Of a DNA stretch of 64,000 nt, positions 28,001 through 35,821 are shown in pieces (positions within the stretch are counted from its first letter, which is position 1; each line of letters opens with the position of its first letter). A program made the translations under genes and the position numbers. The notes beneath the pieces are model-generated. The model was not told the origin of the DNA and searched no databases. It saw only the letters and a list, made by a program, of their open reading frames with translations. Source of the DNA: Streptomyces virginiae (GTDB lineage: Bacteria > Actinomycetota > Actinomycetes > Streptomycetales > Streptomycetaceae); NCBI RefSeq assembly GCF_000720455.1, contig NZ_JOAK01000001.1:496001-560000 (forward strand). Reading direction: 5' to 3'.

Positions 28001-28442
28001 CCTCGGCAAGGAGTACGTTGCCGGGCTTGAGATCGCGGTGCTCGACCTGGTTCGAGTGAGCGTGGGCCAGTGCGCTGGCGAGCGGCTTGCCGATGCGGTC
28101 GAAGTAGGACGTCCAGCTGAGAGGCCGGCCAGCGGCCATGTCGTCCTTGAGGCTGCGGTCGACCCACTCCAGAGCAATGAAGTACTGCTCGAGGTCCTCG
28201 TCCCATCCGGAGTCCAGCATGCGCACGATGTGCGGGTGCTGGAGCGCTTTGAGTGCGCCTGTCTCCCGTTCCAGGAAGATCTTGATGATCTCGTCGTCAT
28301 CACGCTGCCGCAGCAGCTTGATGGCTGCGAAATCACCGACCGCACTGGTCCGATCGACTGCCTTGCGGACTTCGGACAGCCCACCGATGCGCGGAGCGTT
28401 CCCTAGCAGCAGGAAACGATCCTTGATCATCTGTGCCCCCAC
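25014..28442 (-). CDS. Ser/Thr protein kinase-SF1 helicase fusion (Mokosh-like)
   Basis: The 1,142-residue fusion has an N-terminal protein kinase (about residues 10-270) with HRDLKPGN near residue 134 and LADFGIAKI. The middle holds a linker. The C-terminal half is a COG1112/UPF1-type SF1 helicase with Walker A GPPGTGKTT near residue 593, DEAS near 854, a GDTNQLPP motif, and VDAVQGRECD plus NVALSRARFGL as motifs V/VI. GTG 28442 has GAGGAG at good spacing; ATG 28430 is an alternative. Kinase-COG1112 helicase plus a PLD nuclease is the architecture I recall for type I Mokosh anti-phage systems. It would sense phage nucleic acid and activate the PLD nuclease, with phosphorylation of unknown target. 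Confidence 0.85.
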   Translation of the reverse strand: MGAQMIKDRFLLLGNAPRIGGLSEVRKAVDRTSAVGDFAAIKLLRQRDDDEIIKIFLERETGALKALQHPHIVRMLDSGWDEDLEQYFIALEWVDRSLKDDMAAGRPLSWTSYFDRIGKPLASALAHAHSNQVEHRDLKPGNVLLAEDGTPKLADFGIAKIRSKAAVTDATVAEFRSNLYAPPEQDDAIPYVRDVYGYGVLAIQVLSGGKAADYPDLSPVLDELDLDTEIREVLRSCIDFDPKKRPANAAVLEQRLLDADRVCSSREARRSNFLWLKLTRRAAENLSEVPSGTEPDWDRATSAVLADLSGTVHADYGHNPQTDEVDTGTLRIFGRSWFFRLVPDDRYSDRSVIVAAESRSEEWLAKRRERSMLVGPVLTWTFTDPGEDPAYEGRNLLLDRLDEHLAQREEEAKARQANNLGDLFEGWRRLLEAREEVAAGGRQPMEYDRVNGSGRTRVFQLASPTNASLVGEEWSIAAYPYSRPVDRGEVTAQTDDTLVIRFSRPDTVLPGRGVLLPFLGPSQSALNRQRDALTNVAAGQTANPLLREIIDNPAAIESRPPADVTSWFRGDLDKSKRAVVAHALGTQDLLLVEGPPGTGKTTVIAEIVEQTLKRNSHARILIVSQTHIAIDNALRRIEEAGIGGLVRLGHPDDPRVAVSAQPLLLDKQVKRWTQGVRTRAEKYLDGVATRNGLEGRHLKAALSLEELASVAADLEHVTGKLDELTSQPAPERTTSARELGEEVVTVRARRDQLLDRRRELFTEAQRLIVGDLTLREEMPASEVRDAVEVLLGSSGPGQELMRLLRLQGEWLQRIGTDQNLIAAFLRTRQVIGGTALGFLGHPAARDLEFDLCIFDEASKATATEALVPLAKAKQWVLVGDTNQLPPIDEDLLRDNKIMSDHQLVPELVTTTLFQYLANHTKPPVKHLLREQYRMTPAIGNLISTCFYEGKLLSPNPHVLPGYDQINKPVLWLDTSALPNRRESERSAAETSISNRVEAQLAIKRLEVIDQAIEKQLIKPPGSRKLEVLVIAPYGRQVEELSRRLASVRLKHFAPEVLSVDAVQGRECDLAVFSVTRSNARSEFGFLGQPYWRRINVALSRARFGLIVVGDGAFCRSKPGALREVLDYMSGHTEECEIRDAYL

Positions 28443-28795
28443 GCACCACTCCTCATTCAACATCACGACTGATCGCGCCCGCCCAGTGCCCATCTTGCCA
28501 GCCGTTATGGCCTCGATCAGGGTGTTTGGCAGAGCCCGTGATCGGGGTTCCGGTTCGATCCGAGGTCATCGACAGTCGACTTAGCCGCGGGCGTCGAGAA
28601 GTCACCAGCATGGACGTAGAGACGTCTCGGCCTGCCTTGCCGTGCTATCCGTTGGTTCGTGCGAGCCTCATGGCCCCTGCCTTCCATTGATCGTGCCGAG
28701 GGCCGCTCGGATGCTGGCACCCGAGCCCCGTCTGATCTGTGCTCTGCGTAAGCTGACGCTCAATCGGATCCAAACAACGGTGGGGGCACGGCAAG
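28443..28795. other. 353-bp divergent promoter region (kinase-helicase / hsdR)
   Basis: The region separates divergently read defence modules, so it should contain both promoters. No ORF is supported and no clear hexamer pair stands out. The sequence is less GC-rich than surrounding coding DNA. Confidence 0.4.
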
Positions 28796-31700
28796 GTGGA
28801 TCAGCGGCTTCGTCATCTCGCAAAGGCATCGCCGAACTTCGGAGACCTGTACGTTCATCAGCCACTGCTGGCGTTGTACGGGTCGCAGGCCGAGCTGAAC
28901 GTCTTCACCAACCCGAATGCAGCGTCCGTCAGCGCGCGTCAGTTCGGCGAGGTGCTTGCTGAGGAGCTGGTGACCCGTACGGGTACGCGGGTCGAGGGCA
29001 CCCGCCAGGTGGACCGGCTCCGTGCCCTTACCCGCATTGGCGCCCTGACACCGCCGGTACGCAACGCCATGGACAAGCTCCGCCGCAGCGGCAACGAAGC
29101 AGTCCACAACCACCTCTTCGACACGGCAGTTGCCCTGGAGGCCGTTCGTCTGTGCTGGGAGCTTGGGGTCTTCTTCGACCGGGCTCTGACCGGCTCGCGC
29201 GCGGTTCGGGCCTTCGTGCCTCCTGCGCTGCCGAAGCTGAAGAACCCTGGAGAAACTGCCAAGCTCCGGGAAACGCTCGACCACCAGCGGCAGACCCTCG
29301 CCGATTCGCGAGTAAAGCTCAGCGACACCAGCGACCGGTTGGAGGCCGAGCGCCAAGCCCGCACAGAGGCCGAGGCGCTCATGGTGAGTGCCCAGCAGGC
29401 GCAGTCGGCCCTAGCCGAGAAGCTAGAGCAGCTTCAGGCAGAGATCGCCTCGATGCGCACCGCTCAGCAGGCAACGTACGAGAAGGAGCGCAAGCAGCCT
29501 CGACAGATTGCCGTAGCTGCTCGGGACGCGATCGTGGAGCGCGCCCGGCGTCCTGCCCCGCTCAACGAGGTACAGGCTCGTGTCCGCATCGACGCGATGC
29601 TGGAGGCGGCGGGCTGGATTGTCCAGGACCGCAAGGACCTGAACATCACGGCCGGCCGAGGTGTGGCCGTACGCGAGTTCACGCTTGCCACCGGCCGCGC
29701 GGACTACGTGTTGTACGTGGACGAGCAGATCGTGGGCGTCATCGAGGCCAAGCGAGAGGGGTCCCACCTGGGCAGCGCGCTGGCCCAGAACGAGCGGTAC
29801 GCCAACGGCGTCCATCGGGACTACCGGCTGGCTGTGTGGTCACAGGCAGAGCCCTTCGCCTTCCGATACGCGACAACCGGCACTGAGACGTACTTCGTCA
29901 ACCGTCTGGACCCCGAGGCTCGCTCTCGCGAGGTGTTTACCTTCCACAAGCCGGAAACGGTCGCGGGCTGGATGGCGAGGGCTGAGAAGGCTGACGAGGA
30001 CCGTCGGCTGGGTCGGCTGAATCCCGAGGCACCCACCTTCCGAGCAGCGTTGCGCGACCGGATGCCGGTGCTGGAAAAGTACGGGCTGCGCGACGCCCAG
30101 CACGAAGCGATCACGAACCTGGAGCAGTCGCTCGCGTCAGATCGCCCCCGAGCGCTGATCCAGATGGCAACGGGCGCGGGCAAGACATACACAGCCGTTA
30201 CCTCCACCCATCGTCTCCTCAAGCACGCTGGCGCCAAGCGCGTGCTGTTCTTGGTGGACCGGAACAACCTGGGCCGCCAGGCACTGGCGGAGTTCCGCCG
30301 CTACAAGACTCCCGATGAGGGCCGCATCCTCACGGACATCTACAACGTGGACCGGCTCGGCGCAGCTGGCATCCAGGACACCTCGGCCGTAGTGGTCTGC
30401 ACGATTCAGAAGATGTATGCCCTACTCAAGGGCGAGACTCTGGCAGACGACGACACAGCTGACGACATCAAGGACGCGCAGGAGGCCGAGGGCGGAGACC
30501 AGGCGTACCTGCTGGACCAGCCTGCCTCCGTGGAGTACCGGCCCGAGGTGCCGATCGAGGCGTTCGACTTGATCATCGTGGACGAGTGCCACCGGTCCAT
30601 CTACGGACTGTGGCGAGCAGTCCTGGACTACTTCGACGCCCATCTGGTCGGCCTGACGGCCACGCCCACACCCCAGACACGGGGCTTCTTCGACAACAAC
30701 ATGGTGTCCGAGTACACCTTCGAGCAGGCCGTCGCTGACGGCGTCAATGTCGACTTCGACATCGTCCGCCTCAACACCACCATTCGCGACGACGGTGGCG
30801 CGAAGATCGAGGCGGGTACGACCGTACGTATCCGCGATCGCAAGACTCGGGCTCAACGCTACGAGGAACTCGACAAGGACTTCGACTACACCACCAAGGA
30901 GCTGGGCCGCTCGGTCATTGCCGAAGACGAGATCCGCGCGGTCCTCACCACTTACAAGAACAATTGGCAGCGCTGGTTCCCCAGCCGGGCCGACCTGCCC
31001 AAGACCCTGGTGTTCGCGGTCGGGGAGGACCACGCCGAAGAGGTTCTGAAGCAGGTCAAGGAGGTCTTCGGGCGGGGCGATGACTTCGCCAAGAAGATCA
31101 CGTACAAGTCTCGCAAGAACGGCGAGAACCCTGATGAGCTGATCAACGACCTACGCAACTCTCCCCGCCTCCGGGTCGCAGTCACCGTCGACATGATCGC
31201 TACGGGCACGGACGTGAAGGCTTTGGAGTGCGTGATCTTCCTGCGCTCGGTGAAGAGTCCCGTCCTGTTCGAACAGATGAAGGGCCGCGGCGCCCGCTCC
31301 ATCGACTCTGACGAGCTCCGGGCTGTCACTCCTGAAGCGGCCAAGGACGTGGCCAAAGACCGCTTCGTCCTCATTGACGCGGTCGGGGTCACCGACTCCC
31401 CGCTCGTTGACGCCCGTCCATTGTTGCCAGCCGGCGACAAGCAGATTGCTCTGTCCAAGCTGCTGGACAAGGCCGGCACGAAGTCCATCACCACGGACGA
31501 GGCGGAAACTCTGGCCCGCCGCCTAGCCCGGGTTGACCGCCAGCTCGTCCAAGAAGAACGAGACAAACTTGAGGAGGCCGCCGGCGGTACATCGTTGGCT
31601 GCTATCGCGCGGGCCATCGCCGATGCAGTGGACGTGGATCGTCAGGATGTAGCTCTGCGTGAGGGCGGCGAAAAGGCGGCCCGCAAATTGGTCACGGACG

Positions 31701-32395
31701 CCATCGCACCGCTCACCGGCAACCCTGAGCTGCGCAAGCTGATCCTCGACATCCGCCACAAGCAGGACCTCACCTACGACGAGACCACCGAAGTTGAGAT
31801 CTCCTCCCTCGTCGAGGTCCCGCGCGAGGAACGCGCACGCAAGGAAATCGCTGAGTGGGGAACCCTTCTCACCAAGGCCCAGCGTGACCAGAACGCTGCG
31901 ATCCAAATCGCACTTGGTTCTGGCAGCGGACGTCGTTCGGTTGCCGAGAAGCGTGCGGCGCTGCGTGACCTCATCGCCACGATCACGGTAAGCAAGCGCA
32001 CCTGGACACCGACCATACTTTGGGGTCTCTACGAGGACCTTGGCCGCGCAGCATCCCATCCTGGCAGGGAGGCCGGCCTGGGTGACCTCATAGCCCTCAT
32101 CCGTTACGAGCTGGGTGCGGACAGTGAGCTACGTCCGTACCGTACCGTGGTTCACGAGCGCTTCCAGGGTTGGCTGCTGCGACAGGAGCAGGCGGGCGTG
32201 GAGTTTACCGAGGATCAGCTGCAGTGGCTGGAGCGAATCCGTGACGTGATCGCGAGCGATGTCGGCATCGAGTCGGCGGAACTTCAGATCGAACCGTTTA
32301 CCGCATACGGCGGTCGCAGCGGCTTCGCGAATGCGTTCGGCGGTAAGAGCAAGGCGCAAGAACTATTGGGCGAGCTGAATCAGGAACTGGCTTGA
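28796..32395 (+). CDS. hsdR: Type I restriction enzyme, R subunit
   Basis: The 1,199-residue protein has an N-terminal DUF4145-like region (residues 10-125: LRRSGNEAVHNHLF) and a coiled coil (about 150-250). The PD-(D/E)xK nuclease (GRADYVLYVDEQIVGVIEAK, near residue 300-318) is followed by the SF2 motor with ATGAGKT near residue 457 and DECHRS near 596 and motif VI (QMKGRGARSID). The HsdR C-terminal domain is complete. It cuts DNA lacking the methylation pattern after translocation. GTG 28796 is used. hsdS and hsdM follow with overlapping codons, giving R-S-M order. Confidence 0.94.
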   Translation: MDQRLRHLAKASPNFGDLYVHQPLLALYGSQAELNVFTNPNAASVSARQFGEVLAEELVTRTGTRVEGTRQVDRLRALTRIGALTPPVRNAMDKLRRSGNEAVHNHLFDTAVALEAVRLCWELGVFFDRALTGSRAVRAFVPPALPKLKNPGETAKLRETLDHQRQTLADSRVKLSDTSDRLEAERQARTEAEALMVSAQQAQSALAEKLEQLQAEIASMRTAQQATYEKERKQPRQIAVAARDAIVERARRPAPLNEVQARVRIDAMLEAAGWIVQDRKDLNITAGRGVAVREFTLATGRADYVLYVDEQIVGVIEAKREGSHLGSALAQNERYANGVHRDYRLAVWSQAEPFAFRYATTGTETYFVNRLDPEARSREVFTFHKPETVAGWMARAEKADEDRRLGRLNPEAPTFRAALRDRMPVLEKYGLRDAQHEAITNLEQSLASDRPRALIQMATGAGKTYTAVTSTHRLLKHAGAKRVLFLVDRNNLGRQALAEFRRYKTPDEGRILTDIYNVDRLGAAGIQDTSAVVVCTIQKMYALLKGETLADDDTADDIKDAQEAEGGDQAYLLDQPASVEYRPEVPIEAFDLIIVDECHRSIYGLWRAVLDYFDAHLVGLTATPTPQTRGFFDNNMVSEYTFEQAVADGVNVDFDIVRLNTTIRDDGGAKIEAGTTVRIRDRKTRAQRYEELDKDFDYTTKELGRSVIAEDEIRAVLTTYKNNWQRWFPSRADLPKTLVFAVGEDHAEEVLKQVKEVFGRGDDFAKKITYKSRKNGENPDELINDLRNSPRLRVAVTVDMIATGTDVKALECVIFLRSVKSPVLFEQMKGRGARSIDSDELRAVTPEAAKDVAKDRFVLIDAVGVTDSPLVDARPLLPAGDKQIALSKLLDKAGTKSITTDEAETLARRLARVDRQLVQEERDKLEEAAGGTSLAAIARAIADAVDVDRQDVALREGGEKAARKLVTDAIAPLTGNPELRKLILDIRHKQDLTYDETTEVEISSLVEVPREERARKEIAEWGTLLTKAQRDQNAAIQIALGSGSGRRSVAEKRAALRDLIATITVSKRTWTPTILWGLYEDLGRAASHPGREAGLGDLIALIRYELGADSELRPYRTVVHERFQGWLLRQEQAGVEFTEDQLQWLERIRDVIASDVGIESAELQIEPFTAYGGRSGFANAFGGKSKAQELLGELNQELA

Positions 32396-33822
32396 GAGGG
32401 ACAGAACTTCCGGCGGGGTGGACTTGGGTGTCCCTCGATCAGGTCGCCGATGTCAGTGGGGGTATTCAGAAGCAGCAAAAGCGAAGGCCAGTCGATAACG
32501 CTTATCCGTTCCTTCGTGTTGCGAATGTGGGACGCGGCTCCCTGGACCTCTCGGATGTGCATCGGATTGAACTGTTCGAAGGGGAGTTGGAGCGGTTCCG
32601 CTTGCAGCGGGGTGATCTATTGGTGGTCGAGGGAAATGGAAGCCCCGATCAGATCGGGCGAGCCGCTGCGTGGCTTGGCGGCATCCCGGACGCTGTCCAT
32701 CAGAACCACTTGATCCGGGTGCGTCCCGGTGGTGCTTTGCTGTGGCGCTATCTGGAGCTTGTCTGGAACTCTCCACTCGTTGCGGACCAGCTCTTGAGCG
32801 TGGCTCAATCCAGCAGTGGCTTGTACACGCTGAGCACATCAAAACTTAAGCGAGTCGAACTTCCGGTGCCGCCACTGGAAGAACAGCAGCGCATCGCCGA
32901 ATCTCTCGAAGTCCTCATCTCGCACTTGGACTCGGCGGTTTCTACCCTGGAGAGCTCTCGTCGCAGGCTGGAGGGACTCCGCAAGACGGTCTTCCTCGAC
33001 CTTGTCCCTGAGGAGCCGCCAACTGACTGGCGTCGTGCCACCGTCGAAGAGGCCGGCACTGTGGAGTTGGGGCGGGCTCGTCATCCGGATTGGCACAATG
33101 GGCCGGAGATGCGCCCGTATCTGCGCGTCGCCAACGTCTTCGAGGACCGCATCGATGCTTCGGACGTAATGGAGATGGATTTCACCGGCCTGTTCGAGAG
33201 GTACAAGCTTCACGATGGAGATGTGCTCCTGAACGAGGGGCAGAGCCCTCATCTCGTCGGGCGGCCTGCGCTGTATCGAGGGTATCCGGAGAACGTGGCC
33301 TTTACTAATAGTCTCCTTCGCTTCAAGGCGAACCCCGACGTTCTCCCTGAGTGGGCCCTCATGGTGTTTCGTAGGCACCTCCATGCCAGGCGTTTTATGC
33401 GTGAGGTGCGGATTACTACAAACATTGCCCACCTGTCTGCGAAGCGACTAAAGGTGATCGAGTTCCCGATTCCGTCGCTGGAGGTCCAGAAGGAGCGAGT
33501 CGCGCGCTGTGATGAGCTACTTTCCGGCCTTGCCGCAATTGATCGCGTAGTCGATGGGAATCTTAAGCGAGCAAAGGCTCTCCGGAAGGCTCTTCTTCGC
33601 CGTGCGTTCAGTGGCGGACTTGTGGACCAGAATCCCGCTGATGAGCCAGCCCCCACGCTGCTGTCGCGCATCCAAGCTGAGCGCGCTGTGCCGTCGAAGC
33701 CCAAGCGGACCCGGCGGGGCTCCACAGTCCTCCGTGAGACCAGCACTGCAAAGTCGACGGCTCCCGCACCTGATCATTCCCCTGCCCCCGCCCTCTCTGT
33801 ACAGCAGGAGTTCCCCCTGTGA
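32392..33822 (+). CDS. hsdS: Type I restriction-modification specificity subunit
   Basis: The 476-residue protein has two target-recognition domains (about residues 1-170 and 205-370) separated and followed by helical conserved regions (EEQQRIAESLEVLISHLDSAV; KERVARCDELLSGLAAIDRVV). The recognition sequence would be bipartite. The start is TTG 32392, overlapping the hsdR stop as TTGA; no better start is available and the protein begins RGTELPAGW, the usual HsdS start. The C-terminal tail after LRRAFSGGLV is long and polar. The stop overlaps hsdM by GTGA. Confidence 0.93.
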   Translation: MRGTELPAGWTWVSLDQVADVSGGIQKQQKRRPVDNAYPFLRVANVGRGSLDLSDVHRIELFEGELERFRLQRGDLLVVEGNGSPDQIGRAAAWLGGIPDAVHQNHLIRVRPGGALLWRYLELVWNSPLVADQLLSVAQSSSGLYTLSTSKLKRVELPVPPLEEQQRIAESLEVLISHLDSAVSTLESSRRRLEGLRKTVFLDLVPEEPPTDWRRATVEEAGTVELGRARHPDWHNGPEMRPYLRVANVFEDRIDASDVMEMDFTGLFERYKLHDGDVLLNEGQSPHLVGRPALYRGYPENVAFTNSLLRFKANPDVLPEWALMVFRRHLHARRFMREVRITTNIAHLSAKRLKVIEFPIPSLEVQKERVARCDELLSGLAAIDRVVDGNLKRAKALRKALLRRAFSGGLVDQNPADEPAPTLLSRIQAERAVPSKPKRTRRGSTVLRETSTAKSTAPAPDHSPAPALSVQQEFPL

Positions 33823-35441
33823 CCGCCCAAGCCCCCGCCGATATCGAGTCTTCCTCCAGCCCCGTGGGCGGCGTTGCCGAGCCGTCCCCTGAGGTGAAGG
33901 CCAAGGCGGCTGCGCAGACAAACAGTTTGGTCGCCAAGCTGTGGAACTACTGCAACGTGCTGCGTGACAACGGCATGTCGACCATCGAGTATGTCGAGCA
34001 GCTCTCTTACCTGCTCTTCCTCAAGATGGTTGACGAGATGGTCGAGGAGGCTTGGGACGACGAGGTAGTCACCGAGATCGTCCCGGCGGGGTACGACTGG
34101 AAGTCTCTCGCTTCCAGGCGCGGTGTCGACCTGGAGAGGCATTACCGAGACATCCTCGACACCCTCGGACGCCACCCCGGGACAACTATCGGAACGATCT
34201 TTGCCGAGGCGCAGAACCGGATCACCAAGCCGGCCCTCCTTGAAAAGCTTGTGGTCGAGCTGATCGGCAAGGAAGAGTGGACGGTCAAGGGAACGGACCT
34301 CAAGGGCGATGCCTATGAGGGGCTCCTCTCGAAGGGCGCCTCCGACACCAAGACTGGGGCTGGCCAGTACTTCACCCCGCGAGCACTGATCGACGCCATG
34401 GTGGACGTCGTGCAGCCCACCCCGGAAGACACCATCGCGGACCCGGCCTGCGGCACTGGCGGATTCCTCATTGCTGCCCACAGCTACTTGCGCGCGCACC
34501 ATATGCACGAGCTGGACACCGAGAAGCGGACCTCTCTGCAGCGCGGCGAGCACATCATGGGCAACGAGCTGGTCGTGGGAACTGCCCGGCTCGCTGCAAT
34601 GAACATGCTGCTGCATGGCATTGGTACGAGCGATAGCCCCAGCCTGGTCACCGTGGGTGACGCACTTGCCGAAAAGCCCAGCGGGCGCCACGCATCTCTG
34701 GTTCTGGCCAATCCGCCCTTCGGCCGCAAGTCCGCCATCGCCGTGATCGGGCAGGACGGGGAAGTGGAGAAGGAGGACGTTCAGTACGACCGCGACGACT
34801 TCACTGCCACCACGACGAACAAGCAGCTGAACTTCCTCCAGCACATCATGTCGCTGACGGCTGTCGATGGCCGCGCGGCGGTTGTTTTGCCTGACAACGT
34901 CCTCTTCGAAGGCGGCGCGGGCGAGAAGATCCGCCGCCGGCTTCTCGATGAGTTCGAACTGCACACGATCTTGCGGCTGCCTACAGGCATCTTCTACGCC
35001 GGCGGGGTTAAGGCTAACGTGTTGTTCTTCGACAAGAAGCCTCCGCGTGCAGACGGCAAGCCGCACACCACCCAGACATGGATTTACGACTTCCGCACCG
35101 GCCAACACTTCACCCTCAAGCAGCGGCCTCTGACGCGCGCCCACCTCGACGACTTCGTCGCTGCGTATCGCCCAGGGGAGCCCCGTACCGCCCGTGTGTC
35201 TTCAGAGTCCCCGGACGGTCCGTGGCAGGTCTTCTCCTACGACGAGCTGATTGCCCGCGACAAGGTGAACCTTGACATCACCTGGATGAAGGACCCAGCC
35301 CTGGCGGATGCCGATAGCGGCTTGGCGCCAGAGGTCATCGCCCTGGAGATCATCCAAGACCTCCAGGCCGCTCTTGTGGATTTTGCCGCCATCGCCGAGG
35401 CGCTGGGCGAAGAGGTTCCGGAGGACTTGGAACCGGAGTAG
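33819..35441 (+). CDS. hsdM: Type I DNA adenine methyltransferase, M subunit
   Basis: The 540-residue protein shows the N6-adenine methyltransferase motifs: FTPRALIDAMVD near residue 185, DPACGTGGF (SAM binding) near residue 208 and NPPFG (catalytic, motif IV) near residue 298. The N-terminal helical domain (NSLVAKLWNYCNVLRDNGMST, EQLSYLLFLKMVDE) is typical. GTG 33819 overlaps the hsdS stop. With HsdS it would methylate the bipartite target and protect host DNA. It is the last cargo gene before the right end. Confidence 0.95.
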   Translation: MTAQAPADIESSSSPVGGVAEPSPEVKAKAAAQTNSLVAKLWNYCNVLRDNGMSTIEYVEQLSYLLFLKMVDEMVEEAWDDEVVTEIVPAGYDWKSLASRRGVDLERHYRDILDTLGRHPGTTIGTIFAEAQNRITKPALLEKLVVELIGKEEWTVKGTDLKGDAYEGLLSKGASDTKTGAGQYFTPRALIDAMVDVVQPTPEDTIADPACGTGGFLIAAHSYLRAHHMHELDTEKRTSLQRGEHIMGNELVVGTARLAAMNMLLHGIGTSDSPSLVTVGDALAEKPSGRHASLVLANPPFGRKSAIAVIGQDGEVEKEDVQYDRDDFTATTTNKQLNFLQHIMSLTAVDGRAAVVLPDNVLFEGGAGEKIRRRLLDEFELHTILRLPTGIFYAGGVKANVLFFDKKPPRADGKPHTTQTWIYDFRTGQHFTLKQRPLTRAHLDDFVAAYRPGEPRTARVSSESPDGPWQVFSYDELIARDKVNLDITWMKDPALADADSGLAPEVIALEIIQDLQAALVDFAAIAEALGEEVPEDLEPE

Positions 35442-35462
35442 ACCGCCGCGGAAGGACGCCGT

Positions 35463-35485
35463 TGCGTGAGCGCTGCGTGAGCGGA
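35463..35485 (+). repeat. Candidate integrase arm-type site, right (two TGCGTGAGCG copies)
   Basis: TGCGTGAGCG occurs at 35463-35472 and 35474-35483, followed by GA. The left-end pair at 4508-4530 has the same sequence, spacing and orientation, with only the single spacer base different. Confidence 0.6.
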
Positions 35486-35600
35486 CTGGGTGGCACGGGG
35501 TGGATTGGGCGGCACGTGGGTTCAGGGGCGTAGGTCTCTGACCTGGGGAAACGGGATTCTGCGGCATGGCCCGGCACTAGCCGGGATGATCTTGTGGGGC

Positions 35601-35643
35601 CTCGTAATGCGTAGGTCTCGGGTTCGAATCCCGAAGGCGGCTC
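35601..35643 (+). repeat. attR: right 43-bp direct repeat (orphan tRNA-Thr 3' half)
   Basis: Identical to 4372-4414. The bases to its left do not form a tRNA 5' half, so it is not a functional tRNA. It marks the original chromosomal tRNA 3' end displaced by insertion. Confidence 0.95.
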
Positions 35644-35649
35644 GGATCA

Positions 35650-35685
35650 GCCCCAGGACTCACTCGCCGTGACCTGGGGCTTTTT
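35650..35685 (+). terminator. Original tRNA-Thr terminator, displaced to the right junction
   Basis: GCCCCAGG (35650-35657) pairs with CCTGGGGC (35673-35680) followed by five T. The loop is the same as in the copy at 4421. Its stem differs by one or two bases from the element copy. Confidence 0.78.
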
Positions 35686-35717
35686 CATGTCTTGGCCCGT
35701 CGAGGGTGGCGCATGGG

Positions 35718-35751
35718 AAACCCCAGGGCGGAGTTTTCCGGCCTGGGGTTT
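35718..35751. terminator. Terminator at the end of the NRPS operon
   Basis: AAACCCCAGG (35718-35727) pairs with CCTGGGGTTT (35742-35751). It lies 70 bp beyond the NRPS stop on the minus strand and would terminate that operon. The symmetric AAA/TTT ends allow action in both directions. Confidence 0.65.
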
Positions 35752-35821
35752 CGTCGTGCAGGGGGTGGGTTGGGGCTCGGCGGCGGTGCGCGGCGGGTGG
35801 GCCGCGCACCGGCCGGGGTGG

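Noticed and set aside
23630..28442. DISARM-type system
   Set aside because: PLD and helicase are present, but no DrmB, DrmA-type SNF2 helicase or methyltransferase gene is adjacent, and the helicase is fused to a kinase.
35601..35643. Possible second tRNA-Thr gene
   Set aside because: Only the 3' half from the anticodon loop is present and the preceding sequence has no acceptor or D arm. It is attR.
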